Positions 1-12,100 of a DNA stretch of 64,000 nucleotides are shown here, piece by piece. A model generated the notes under the pieces. The model searched no databases, had not been told where the DNA came from, and was given only the letters and a program-made list of their open reading frames with translations. Origin of the DNA: Cristatella mucedo (taxonomy: Eukaryota > Bryozoa > Phylactolaemata > Cristatellidae); contig WPIO01000001.1 of the NCBI GenBank assembly GCA_009760855.2, forward strand, positions 3,928,001 to 3,992,000. The letters run 5' to 3'. The translations under genes were made by a program, and so were the position numbers. Position 1 is the stretch's first letter. Every line of letters starts with the position of its first letter.

Positions 1-146
1 TTGGAGTGCAGCTCATCGTGCCAGTGCGAGCAGCGCTTGAGCGAGCTGCCGTTGTGCGGGTTGTGCAGGACGACGAGCAGGTTGTCGTCGCGCTTGCAAT
101 GGTAGACGTCCACGAACGGCAGCGCATATGATGCCTCCTGTATCAC
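1..146 (-). CDS. SPAG17: SPAG17 exon 15 (cut by the window edge)
   Basis: Acceptor GCTTGCCAG in phase 0. It encodes [20 protein letters not shown] then NLLVVLHNP and HWHDELHS, matching the family's CVDSYYH..NSLLLV.HNP...W..ALHS. The exon continues beyond position 1. Confidence 0.92.
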   Translation of the reverse strand, partial: MIQEASYALPFVDVYHCKRDDNLLVVLHNPHNGSSLKRCSHWHDELHS

Positions 147-3100
147 CTGGCAAGCAAAGTTTGCCTAACGAGGTCGCTTTCCACACGCCTACCGACAGGC
201 GACAGCTAGCTTGTCAACACCGCTGGCTACTCACGGCGCTTACACGAGTCATCGACAGTGAGGCTGCCTGGTGGCTAGCAAAACCGAGTTGACTGCAAAG
301 CAGTAGTGAGTGAATCCCATGCTCTGCATGCATCTAGTCGGCTGTTTAGTTCACTGCAGAATGTTTGTTCTTGCTAATACGAATGCGGTTTGAAAATAGC
401 CAAAAACCTACGGTTCCGGCAGGTAGTAACAGTCAGATGGGCTAGTTCATAGCTCCTCTGAGTGCGCAGATACACTGATTACACAAATCAAACAACTAAA
501 CGACACGAGTGATCCTAGAAGTCAAGCCCAGTCAGGTAGCAGCTGGCAAGACCACTCGTGCTCAGGGTTGGTCGGCGACAGCATACATTTATGCCCATCT
601 CAACTGCCTGCCTAGCAAATGCGCGTGCTGCAGTGGCAGTAGCACGGCACAGCTTGTGCACAGGGTAGATGCTGCTGCCACCGGCTAGTTGCACGAGACC
701 CACCCTCTATCATGTCGGCATTAATACTACACCGTGCCTCACGGCTGCTGCTGTTGCCCAGTGCACGCATAGACAGAATTTGCCAGCCACCGTAGATCTC
801 TAGTCCAGCCAAGCGGCTCGGAGCAGTTCGTTTTATGTCACCAGAACCTTTCCAAATGCAAAATCTGCTGTTTACCCAAAATATCCATGTAATAATAATA
901 ATAATAATAATAATGCACTTGATAAAGCACCCTCAGAGAACTCAATCTCTCTCTAGGCGCTTTACATTTGCTGCAACGAGAAATGCAATTGAATGGTGAG
1001 TAATATCATGTCATCTATTTTCTCCTGGGTACGAGAGGAATATGACCTTCGAATTAACAAGATCACAAGTTTGGCTAAGTGTATACCACGTGATCATGCC
1101 TGCAGCAAACAGCCGAGGCCCAATAACGTGGGAAGACTGTATTCATTTAGCAGTAAAGAGTAAAAGGGTCCTGGTGCACACAACTCTTCTGCCACATAAA
1201 TTTGCCAACTACTCGAATGGGAATGGCAAGTCGACGATATGTTGCCAGGTAGGGCAGTTTTTTCGACTAGCAGGTCATACTATGTGATATGATGTTTGTA
1301 GCTGCATTACTGTGAATGCACCTATTAAGAAACACAAAGAGCTGACAGAGTGTTACATAAGACTGTGGTTTAGCTCTCACGCACTAACTTGGAGCAGCAG
1401 TCGTGTCGCTTGTCAGCAGTCATGGAAAAGAATCCCTCGTAATGGAGCCGGCATGCCCAGATAGGTTTCGCTGCTCTAAATTTATTTCAAACTAAACAAA
1501 AAAGTTCTCCGAAAGAAAGCGTCCCTGAGTTAATGGCTCGTGAATGAGTTGTACATTCTATGTTACAATTCACAACTCACTCGATACATTAAAATAGCAG
1601 TCCGGGAGGGGAAGCTCTGAGCTCATTGCGCCGCACAGACCATGCGAACGCACGGCGCTAAGGATCTCTAATCGGGTCTGCAAAGCCGCCTAGTCCACGT
1701 GGCCTCCCCATCGAAGCCCACCCGTACTCCATACCTGCATGAGCACGTCGGGCTCGAGCAACTCCCCGTAACACCACGAATCCAAGCTACGCTGATGGCA
1801 GGCTGGCACCAGCTCCTCCATTGACATGAGCTCTGCGCCGTCGATCGCCTTGGCTTCTCCGCCAGCATCCCGAGAACCTTGGAAGCTGGCCTTGTCGAAA
1901 TCCTGAGCAGCGCCACTGTCTCCATCGAAGTGGACCGAGCTTCCTGGGGACGGAGCGCCAGCCACTACTGCCATACGCTGCTGTTCGGCCAACGATAGCC
2001 GAAACAGCACTCACTCGGTGCGCGTTCGATCGCAGCAAGCTTCGCGCGCACAAAGCCGTTTCGCAGATCCGGAGGCACGGCTCCCGGCCACGCGAGGGCG
2101 CCTCGCGAGGGGACTACGTACTCGACCCCCTCTGCGAGCCGTCCTTCCTCAGTATTCCCGGCGTGCCCGGTCGAGAACCTCGATCGGGCGCTGCGAGCTT
2201 GGCAGCAGGCGTTGGAGATCGAGGCACATGAACCTTCGGGCGATCCGCTGAATGAGAAGAGACCGGGCTGCAGGCTCCGCACTCCGGCATCTAGCCGGCC
2301 TGCCAAGCCGCGGTGACAGCTGCTGGCGGCTAGCAACGGCCGGCAGTGCAGGCAGAAACGAAGGTGATGGCCACGACGGCCGCAGCGGTAGAGGAACGGC
2401 TGGGTGCTAGAGCCGCTGAACGTCACTCCTGCTTCCGACTATGCCGGGTCATCGCCCATTCGTACAGTATGGGCGAAGCGCAGAGCCGGGCTGTGCCGAC
2501 AGAACACGCATGCTCAAACACAACGTCTTCGAGGGCATGCATCCTGGCCACCGTTTGTAGGTCGCTGTTAGAGCAGTGCTAGCGAAGATGGAGAGCGGCA
2601 GCGCTAGCGGTGGCGGCAGCGCAGGTGGTGTGGTTGTGGTAGGAGCATGCTGAGAAATCCACAATATGCTCGGTGCGCACGGTTACCCAGCATTTCTTCA
2701 TGCAACCGCGTGCAGTCTCTCTACTGCCGAGCTCAAACTCCGTGCAGAACGCAGGCACTACCGAGCCGGTGGTCATTCAGCTTGTCGTCGCCACGCAATC
2801 GTGCGGTGCGTCGCACTCTGTTAGGAGCCGAGGGTCCCGCGCATTCGTGCACGAGCGAGCGGAGCAGGACGCAAGCGAGCACACTGGTGCAGCATCCCTG
2901 CTGCCCCGAGGAGCAGCCAGTGACGCCGCTGCTCTTACACATCGACGATGACAGCCTAGAACCTCCTGATGCTGAGGACAGCGACCGACCGAACACCTCT
3001 TCTAGATCTGCAGTCCAATCAGCCGGCACGCGCATGTACAGCGAAGGCTCGGGTACGAATGCAGTCTGATTGGCATTTGAAAATGCCGATCAGACGGCCA

Positions 3101-6100
3101 GGCCGGGCAGCTCAATTCACTAGGGAAAATCCTGGCACAGCAGAGACGACGTCGGTCGACATGCGGCTCACCTTGTGCATCCTCGTCGGTAGCTTCGCCG
3201 TCGGAGGGGGCGGCTGCATCCGCGACCCGACCGCTGACGGACGGCTCCGCCATGCGGGAAGCACTCTCGGGCGGGAGCATGCCCTTGTAGAATGGATATG
3301 GGTGGTCCCAGGGCATGCACTGCCGAGCGGCTTGACTCGGGTGGCGCAGCACGCGGTCCTCTGCATAGCCATCCTCGTCAGTCGCTGCCAGCTTCAGGCA
3401 CTCAAACGTGAACTGCTTCAAAGCGTGGTCCACGTCTGCAACCAGCGCACAGCGGCAGCCCAGTGGCAGCTCAGAGCCGTGACGCTGAAGCAGGACCGCC
3501 ACTTGCAATGAAATGCCTGTACAGCAAATGCTGCTCCTATGCTTAGCGTTGCTGTAAGAGCCCTAATTATAATGATAGGAATGTTCATAATAAGACATTT
3601 CTACCCTAAGAGACCCTAGGTGAACTAGGTCACTTTCTAGGCACTTCACATATGCTGTAAAGGAAGCATGTCAATGGTGTAGTTCGTGATAATAATGATA
3701 ATAACATTATTATTATTACATTTGTTATAGCACCCTGATAACATGCACATCGGCAGCTCTGTGCATATGCTCCAGCTCTCCGTATATGCTCCATGGGTGA
3801 TGACAAAGTTCTTAAGCATCATACTTAAGTGATCTCAGTGGAGTGCAGCGATACTTGCACTCGCCGCTGGTCCGCATAAGGCAACTCTTTCACTAATGTT
3901 TCAATGATTCCATTTCAATAAATAATTGCCTTTGTACGGTCAATCAGGCGACCTTACATAGCAATGGTTCGGTTCATCGATATCTGGTTGGATTCAAAGG
4001 CCCACGCTCACCCAAGACGCAGACAACATCTCAGCTCTGGTTTAACCCAGTAGTTAAGGTGCTCGCCTCGAACTAGGGTCAAGGTAAATATATTTGATAA
4101 CCACGGTAGTGGGCTCGAGCCTTCGGCATATGTGAAGCACCTGAATACAGATTAAGCTTTCTTAGGCGCTATAAAGATGAATTATATATATTTTTTGTTG
4201 GGAATTCGTTGAGAGAATCCGAAAGATGGCCTATGTTTCTACGTAGCACATTCGGCTACACGAGAGCCTGTATCAGACTAAAGAGTTTCATCTTCATATT
4301 TAAAAAATGCTTTGCTATAAAGATAGGAGTGGAGACGACAGGGCCGGTTACCGTGGTATGGACGGCATCGATACGATATGGATGGAATTGATACGGATGA
4401 TGTCGATCGCATCGTTGAATTCGGTGCACTGATGTGCAGCAGACCGTGTGTGTCGATATTGGCAATACGACGTTATAAGTGGCTCCTCACCTTTGAATAC
4501 ACTCGCTTTCCTTCACGTTGAACATCGAAAGGTTCAACACAAACGTGGCACCACGACGTGGTGAGCCTCCTGGATTTAGGGCAGTCACACCAACAACGTA
4601 GGCATTTTTTCTAAATGATTAACTGATACCTAATTCGCCGTACGAATGAGGACGCTGGAGACGAACCGTTCCACCCGCCCACCGGCACTCGGGGTAATAC
4701 GTTGATTACAAGCAGCCGCACGGATTCGACAGCCAGCGCAAGGGTGAACAGGAGATGGCGGCATCGGAGCGAGTCGCGCACTGCGAGATCGCTCACCGGC
4801 AGCTGAAACATTCGTGTCGACGCAAAAGTGAAGGAGCTCCTGAAGGCGAGCCGACCTGTCGGGGGCCCGGCCTCTGCTGCTCGACGAATCTTTCAGCTGC
4901 TCGGTCACGTGATGAAACGGAAGGTGCTTCAGCATCATCAGCTCCGCCTCTCGGGCTCTGAAGCCGTACGCTGCGGCCGCATCCAGATGCCCGGTGCGCA
5001 GCCGGATGCCATCCGAGGGATGCACGAGCGCCGGCTCCTCCGGCTGTGCTGCCGGCGGCTTCGGCACTCCGAACGCCGCCTCCAGCTTCTGGAAAGGCGG
5101 CAAAGAGGCGCCACCACCGCACGAAGCGGTGCCATCGCGGTCGTCTCACGCGAGCGCCGAGCCAGAGCGGGGCACCGACGCTGCCGAAGCGCTGCCGAAG
5201 AGCCGCTTGCCGTCTCGCGCCCTCTGCTCACCGCTCGCTCGTCGGAAGTGACCGACAGCTTGCCCACCAGCGACCCGACGTACGAGGCGATGCTGTGATC
5301 GAGGCCGTCGGCGCGTGGCGGCTGCACCCACTCGCTCGGCGGCTCCTTGGCTCGCTCGGTGGCCTCGACCTGGCGATAACAAATGCAGCGGATGAGATAC
5401 GCGGACAAGCCGCGTCTGAGGGCGCCGCCATTCGGCGGCGCCCTAACCAACCGCCGGAGCACACGCACTCCAGGGGTTCGACATGCTGCTCGGCAAAGTC
5501 CGGGCTGCGGCCGCAAGTGCTGCGTCGAAGCCTGTCAGCCAGCGGTCGGCGCCCGGCCCGGCGGCAAATGCAGCACGAAAAGCAGCACGAAATGGCTAAA
5601 TGAAAGGGCAGCAATGACAGACCTGTTCCAGCATGCAAAACAAGACGAGCGGCACGCTGACGCTCTCCTGCGGCACCGTGCTCATAAGGTCGTTGTAGTA
5701 CCGCATGTCGACGCTTGCCGCACCGGTCGTCGGAAGCAAGGCAACGTCCATTGCCGAGGCCGCAGCCTCGCCGGCCGCAGCTGCAGCCGCGGCGGCTGCT
5801 GCTGCGGCTGCAGCCGCGGCTCCCTTGCCGGCAGCAGCAACTGGCTGGACGGCAGTGCTGGCATCTGCAAAGCGTAACCAAAGGAGTGGCATGAGAGAGT
5901 TAACGAGGCAGCATGGAAAGGCTGCAGCTGGCCACAGGTGCCTGCGAAATAAACGTTAACGACACAAGACTCTGCATTGGTTGCAGCCGGTGCAGGTATT
6001 TTGAAAGGCATGCCTCGACATTGGCACACTAGGTGAGGAGGTTGCTTCTGTCCCGAGGTCGTGGTTTCGAAACCTGCAGTGGGCGATCCTGTATCACCAC

Positions 6101-9100
6101 TGCAAGCGGTGGCGATAGCCGTAAAGGCTCTTCTGTCGCTACACAAAAGAGGCTGCTAAATCAGCTAGTATTTTTGTTGTTGACCACAGAGTCACCACTA
6201 CCGGCAATCATCGGCAAAGTTCTGCCAAAATTGGCAACCGGTAATCATCGGCGAAGTTCTGCCAAAATTGGCCAACTTCCAACTGCTCACGGCTAAACAA
6301 TTCGAGATAGAAGTCGGGCTTACTTCCACCCTGCATCTGGCAATTTAGCTGTGCTATGCCTAAATAAAGTAAATAAAATACAAGTAAATAAAGATTTCTT
6401 TAAGAATATATTAAGATTGGCATCACCCACACTAATCCCGACAAATTTTCCCAAGGAAACCATCGATCGCCATTGGGAAGCCACAGTTGTCAGCACTTAA
6501 GAGAGGAGGGCTTGAGCGGCGCCTCGTTGAGCGTCCGCTCACGCAGCTCACGTGGCTGCACAGCAGCTGCCAGTCAGAGCAGTGGGAGGATGTGGTCATG
6601 CTCCTAGGACGGCTGGCTGCGCTTAGTACCACCAGGTCGTTATATTTATCAGGTCACAGTCACTTGGCTTTTAAAGGTAACTATCTTTGCCACTCCATAG
6701 CCTGAAGGGTCTTCTGGGAAGGCAGCAGACCCAGCACCTGACCCACCCACCTACTCAGTGACACCACTGAAGGCATGCCACCGAGAACCGGCACTTTATA
6801 ATAATAATAATAATAATAATGGACTTGATAAAGCGCCATCAGAGAACTTAGTCTCTTTCTAGGCACTTTACATTTGCTGCAAAGGGAAATGCAATTGAAT
6901 GATGAGTAATATCATGCTTGATAAACAAACAAAATGAATAATATGGTTAGGGGTGACATGCACAGGGTCAGCATGCAAATGTGGTTATTGGCAGCATGCA
7001 CAGTGTCAGCACGCATAAGCACGTGAAGGACGAATCACAGGGACCCACTAAATGCTGTCCTAAATAGGTGTTTTTAATTTCTTTTTCAATGTGGTCAGGT
7101 CAGGGGATGTTCTGACGCATGTCGGGAGGGAGTTCCAGGCTTTGGGAGCATACGAACTAAATGCACGGTCTCCAAAGGATTTGAGGTGTGTACGGGGAGT
7201 GTTGGATTCCGAAAAGCGGGTGGTACGATGCTTTGCCTGGTGGGGGAGTATATCTGAGAGATAGGCTGAAGCCAAAGAATGAAGTGACCTAAAAGTGAGC
7301 GATAAAACATTGAAGTCAATCTGTTGCTTGACTGGTAGCCAGTGCAGGTCGGCGAGAAGTGGAGTAATGTGGCAACTGCGAAGCTCACGGCAGACAAGCC
7401 TAGCTGCGGAGTTTTGCACCAGCTGCAATCGCCTGATCGCACATGCCGGTAGGCCAGCGAGCGGTGAGTTGCAGAAGTCGAGACGGGATGTCACGAATGC
7501 ATGGACCAACTTGGACGTGGTATCCTTATCTAAACAAGCCCAAATTTTAGCAATGTTATGAAGCTGAAAATAGGCAGATTTGACTGTGGAGCTGATATGG
7601 TCGTCTAACGAGAGGTCGCTTTGAAATATGACACCTAGATTTCGAGCTGATTCAACTGGAGATATGCTGGCAGAGCCAATTTTGAGCGTCAGCCTTTCCA
7701 ATTTGTGAACCACACTGGGTTTGCCCATAACTAGTAAGTTAGTTTTATCGTCATTTAGTTTTAGAAAATTTGCTGCCATCCATGTGCGGATGTCATCAAT
7801 ACATGCAGCAAGTGAGTTGAGAGAATTTGAGGTGCTCGAAGGCTGGAAGGGATCAAAGCAAAGGTACGACTGAGTGTCATCTGCATTGAAGTGAAAGCCT
7901 ATATTGTGCTTGGCAATCACATCAGCAAGAGGGAGAGTATAAACCATGAAAAGAACCAGACCTAGCACGGAGCCCTGAGGTACTCCATATTTCAGAGGTA
8001 CCTCAGATGATCTTTGTCCAACTTTGTCCAACTCCACTTTAGCCCCCTCTCTTCAAACTTGACGACCCTACCTCTAGAAACAGGCTCTGAATCGGCGAAG
8101 ACTGAAGACTTACCGTCGATAGGTCTTATCAGGCCTCTGCCTGGTAGATCACCACTCTTTCTATACAAAATGCATCCCCCCTCGGGAACAGACGCTAAAG
8201 CTGCATGCTGACGAGCGCAGCTTCACAAGTCTCTCGAGCCCATCTGAAAATCTGCAAGCCCCTTCCGTAAAGCCGGGTATCGCCTCCCTCCCTCCCGCAG
8301 GTCGAGGGTTACCAGAACTCCTGAAAGGGGCTACTAAAGCCATGGTAACCCTCTGCTTTATCTAGAGGCCCTCCATATTGGCTGGCTGCGCAAGAGGCTG
8401 CCTTTGACCGCTTACCAGATCTGCTCTCAATGCCCACTGGAACGTGCAGAAGTTTCATGTTTTGGAGGAACGTCTTGTGCTGGCGCTTTAGGTCAATCGT
8501 ATCATACATTATGCAGGCGACCTTCTCGAAAACTGCCATGCCGTATTCGAGCTATGAACATAAACAGTTGAAGTGGTGTTATCAAATGCAAGAAGCATGG
8601 TGCACGTGCACTGCAGAAAAAACGACTTATGAATTGATTTCTTCCTCAAATTTGCAAGCTATTTGCGATTGCGAGCTCCTTGTGCGCTTTCTCCCACGGT
8701 ATGTATGCAGACTAGTCTAAATTGTGTCTGTCCAGCGCCTTTTTATGGTAAATATTCTCTGTAGACTTTTCCTATTACTTGCATGATTAAGTGCAACGTC
8801 ATTAAGCATGACAACACAGCCACATGAATTGGCAGCATTTAAAGAGCTACTTTTTGTAAGACTCGTGATAGGTTGTCCAGCCTTTTTTATTAACCACATT
8901 TGCATGCTGACCCTGTGTATGTCACCTCTAACCACGTTATGCTTGTTGTCATTGAACATGTTACCACTAACCATTCAATCTGCTTTGTTTGCAGCAAATG
9001 TGAAGTGCCTAGAAAGAGATTTTAGTTCTCCGAGGGCACTATAACAAATGTATTATTATCATCATTTTTATTATTATCATTGTTAATAGTGTACAAGCCG

Positions 9101-12100
9101 GCTCGAGCACCATTAATATACCTTGAGCGAAATTAAAAGTAACCTATTGGACAACACCTCGGTTGGGTACAGAATCGATATGCAAGATGCTAGTCATATC
9201 TTTGACAGTCTGAAAGCTGCCAAATCATAGGTACACATGCTTGCTAGAGTAGAAGCATGAGCGCCGATCACATTGAAGCTTGGTGGGAATCCTTTGGTTG
9301 ATCTCGGCTGCTGATCATCAAGTAGAGAAAGAGATTAACGATAGACAGCATCAGGAGGCAATTGCACCATATCGAAGAGCCAGTAGCAGGTCTGTGCTTA
9401 GACAAGCAGGCTACTCTTGAGATGCCAAGCAAGCGTTTGCCATAAAGTTAAGCTGCCAGCAAGGTGCAGACCTGTCATAACAGAGCCCAACCAAAAACAC
9501 TATGCCAATGCTACTTGCCCATGGTCCCAGGAAAATGTTTAGGCATTTAGAAAACCAAGGGCATGGCAGATCCAGCAGCCCATGGCATCACAGTCTGGGA
9601 TTTTTCCCACGTGCAAATAAAGACACCGTCAGCAATTGATCGAACGCTGACACAGAAGCCAAGAGTTCGATCTTTGAGGACCAGAGGTAGCCTTCACCAG
9701 ACTACATAGTCGACATTTTGAATCGTCCAGTCGGCCAACTACGTCAGTAGGTTACCACTGACGTCATCCCAATAAGGTAGATACTTGCTCAAATAAATCT
9801 ACGATAACTTGTAAGGTGGAAAGACGAGAGAAAGCCGCCACTCCCCATTGTGACAAAGCAACAACGAAGGATATAGATCGAATGATGGAAGATGATCACG
9901 TATGCGCATGTCACTGCCATCGAAAAAAGTAAGCTATGAGCGATATGGGATGCATGCATGCACTCGCTCACACATGTTCTCATTATCTCATTATGTTCTC
10001 ATTATCGGGCATGCTACCTTCTTGGCCCCATCCTTGTCATCTTCCAGGTTGCTGGGGATGAGGTCATCGGTGATCGTGGTCTCATGTCGTACGACATCAT
10101 GAAGGCGACTTCCTTCCGGTGCCTGCTGCAGCAGCAGTAGTATATCCTGCCAGAACTGCTGCAGCTCCTTCTTGGCCTGCAGCGCTTTGGCTCGGGCAAG
10201 TTCCTCGGCAGCTACAAGCAGGTAGAGAAAGACGCTCCTGCAGTGCTGCTCAGTCAAGCTCCAGCAGTGCAGCAGAGCGGTGGCACGCCAGCCTTGCGGT
10301 CATCTACATCGGCCATCAGAAGGCAGCTCGGGCATGCTGACGAGCCAGGCGAGGCTGCAGTGACAGCTGCTGCTCTGGAGATTTTAAAAATTAAAAACAG
10401 CAGCGGACGTTCTGCAGTTCGCACTGTCCACGGCACCCTAAGACTGGGGGCAGCAATGCCAGACAATGCACAATGGTCCGACGAGAACCCGTCCCCTCGC
10501 TCCATTCCAGAAGGCATGGATGCCACGTCACGTGAAATAGCTCTGCCTGCCACCTGTCCACCACTCACCCCTCCACCCACCCACCCACCCCCACCCGGCA
10601 TAGCCAGCCAACACAAATCGAATGGCGTGGGGGAGAGAGTGTGGCTGCCAGCCTACCGAGCGTTTTCTCATCCTTGACAACCCCAGCGGCAGCAGCATCG
10701 AGCTGAGGCAGCTGATTCTTGGTCTCATACTTCGTGTAATCGTCACTGTGGACCTTGATTATTGAGTCGACGTGTATGCTGATGTCGGCAAGGTGTGTGA
10801 CCAGATGCGGGCTGTTGAATCCTGCTATGACCACATAGTGCTCTGGACCATCGTCAGGCTCATCATCTACAACGAGTCTTGTGTCATTATAATTGCTGCA
10901 GGAGCATTGGCAAGCAGTAGCAGCCAGCCGGAGGCAGCATCGGCTTGTGCTGGCACCGGCAGCAGCAGCAGTGGGATGGGTGGGCAGGTGGTGGGGTCAG
11001 CAGCAGCAGCAGCAGCAGCAGTATGCATTAAAAAGCAAGCAAGAGGTACAACAACGCAGTGGCACGTCAAGCAAGCTGAAGGTTAGCTATTGTGTAACTG
11101 TTCCTATCCAGCATTTTAAAATGGTTCGAAAGAGATTTAGCTCTCAAGATGCTACATAGATGTCATTATTATTATTATTTTTTCTTTATTATTACCTGTT
11201 AGCTTGTGATTTCCAGCCTTGTGTTCATACACGTGTGCACTCACGCACACCTGCACACAGCCGAGCGCATGTACATGTGTGGGTGTGACACTGCCCCCAC
11301 CCCTATTGTCCGGCCCACAACCGAGCTCACACTCCGCCCAACAAATGAGCTAGCTTGAAGTGAGCAAGTGGTCATTCGGCTTGACACTATCATCGCCCAC
11401 ACGACACTTTCTGCCTCTTCGCCGGCCTAAGCCGATGCTATCCTCTACTCTCCTTTCCTTCCTGCTCCGGAGCGGCCTACCCGACGGTTACGACTAGCTA
11501 ACACCTGCATGAACAACCACTCACCTGCGCCCAATACAGCCGCTGTCATTCTCGCAACCAGTATGTGGGGGGGGCATCATCAACCTTCTTTCTTTGTCTC
11601 GCGCGCGGCCCCCCACACATGAACATGCACATGCAAGCACACACAAACACGTTAGGCAAACTCGTGCACGTGCATGAGCATAAACACATCTGGGCGTTAG
11701 CACAAGCACAGCTATCCATGCGTGCAGCAGCTGAGGTCGGCAGCAGCAGCCACGCGACCGCTCGTGACACCGCACGCCTACCTATGAACGACTTCTCGTC
11801 CTCCTCGCCTCGTTTCTTCAGCTTGCTGCCCTGCTTGGCCGATGGCTGCTGCTGCTCGGGTGCTTTGCCCTTGCCCTTCTTGCCGGCAGATTTGGGCTTG
11901 TCTTTTGCTCCTTTGCTCTTGGGGTCGACGCCCTTCGCTTTCTCCGCGGCGAGCTGGCAACAAAAAAAAGATGCTTCTCCTCAGCGTCTGCTTGCTGGAG
12001 GCAAGTGATAGCTAACAGCGCACCAGGCTTCAATCGCAAGCAGATGGCTAGCATTGTCGTTATGCCTGATGAATGTTTGGCTGGCCAGTGTGTGCGCGAT

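Larger units (their letters stand above)
3502..4796. other. SPAG17 intron 10
   Basis: Non-coding. It holds a degraded LINE tail (3575-3720) and a tRNA-derived SINE (4041-4195). Nothing else is recognised. Confidence 0.7.
5865..8415. other. SPAG17 intron 7
   Basis: Non-coding for the gene. It holds a family-B SINE (6026-6163) and the longest LINE fragment of the window (6800-8045). Confidence 0.75.

Noticed and set aside
5046-5603. 185-codon plus-strand open frame
   Set aside because: It is antisense to SPAG17 exons 8-10, whose minus-strand reading matches a known family. GC-rich DNA leaves the opposite strand open by chance.
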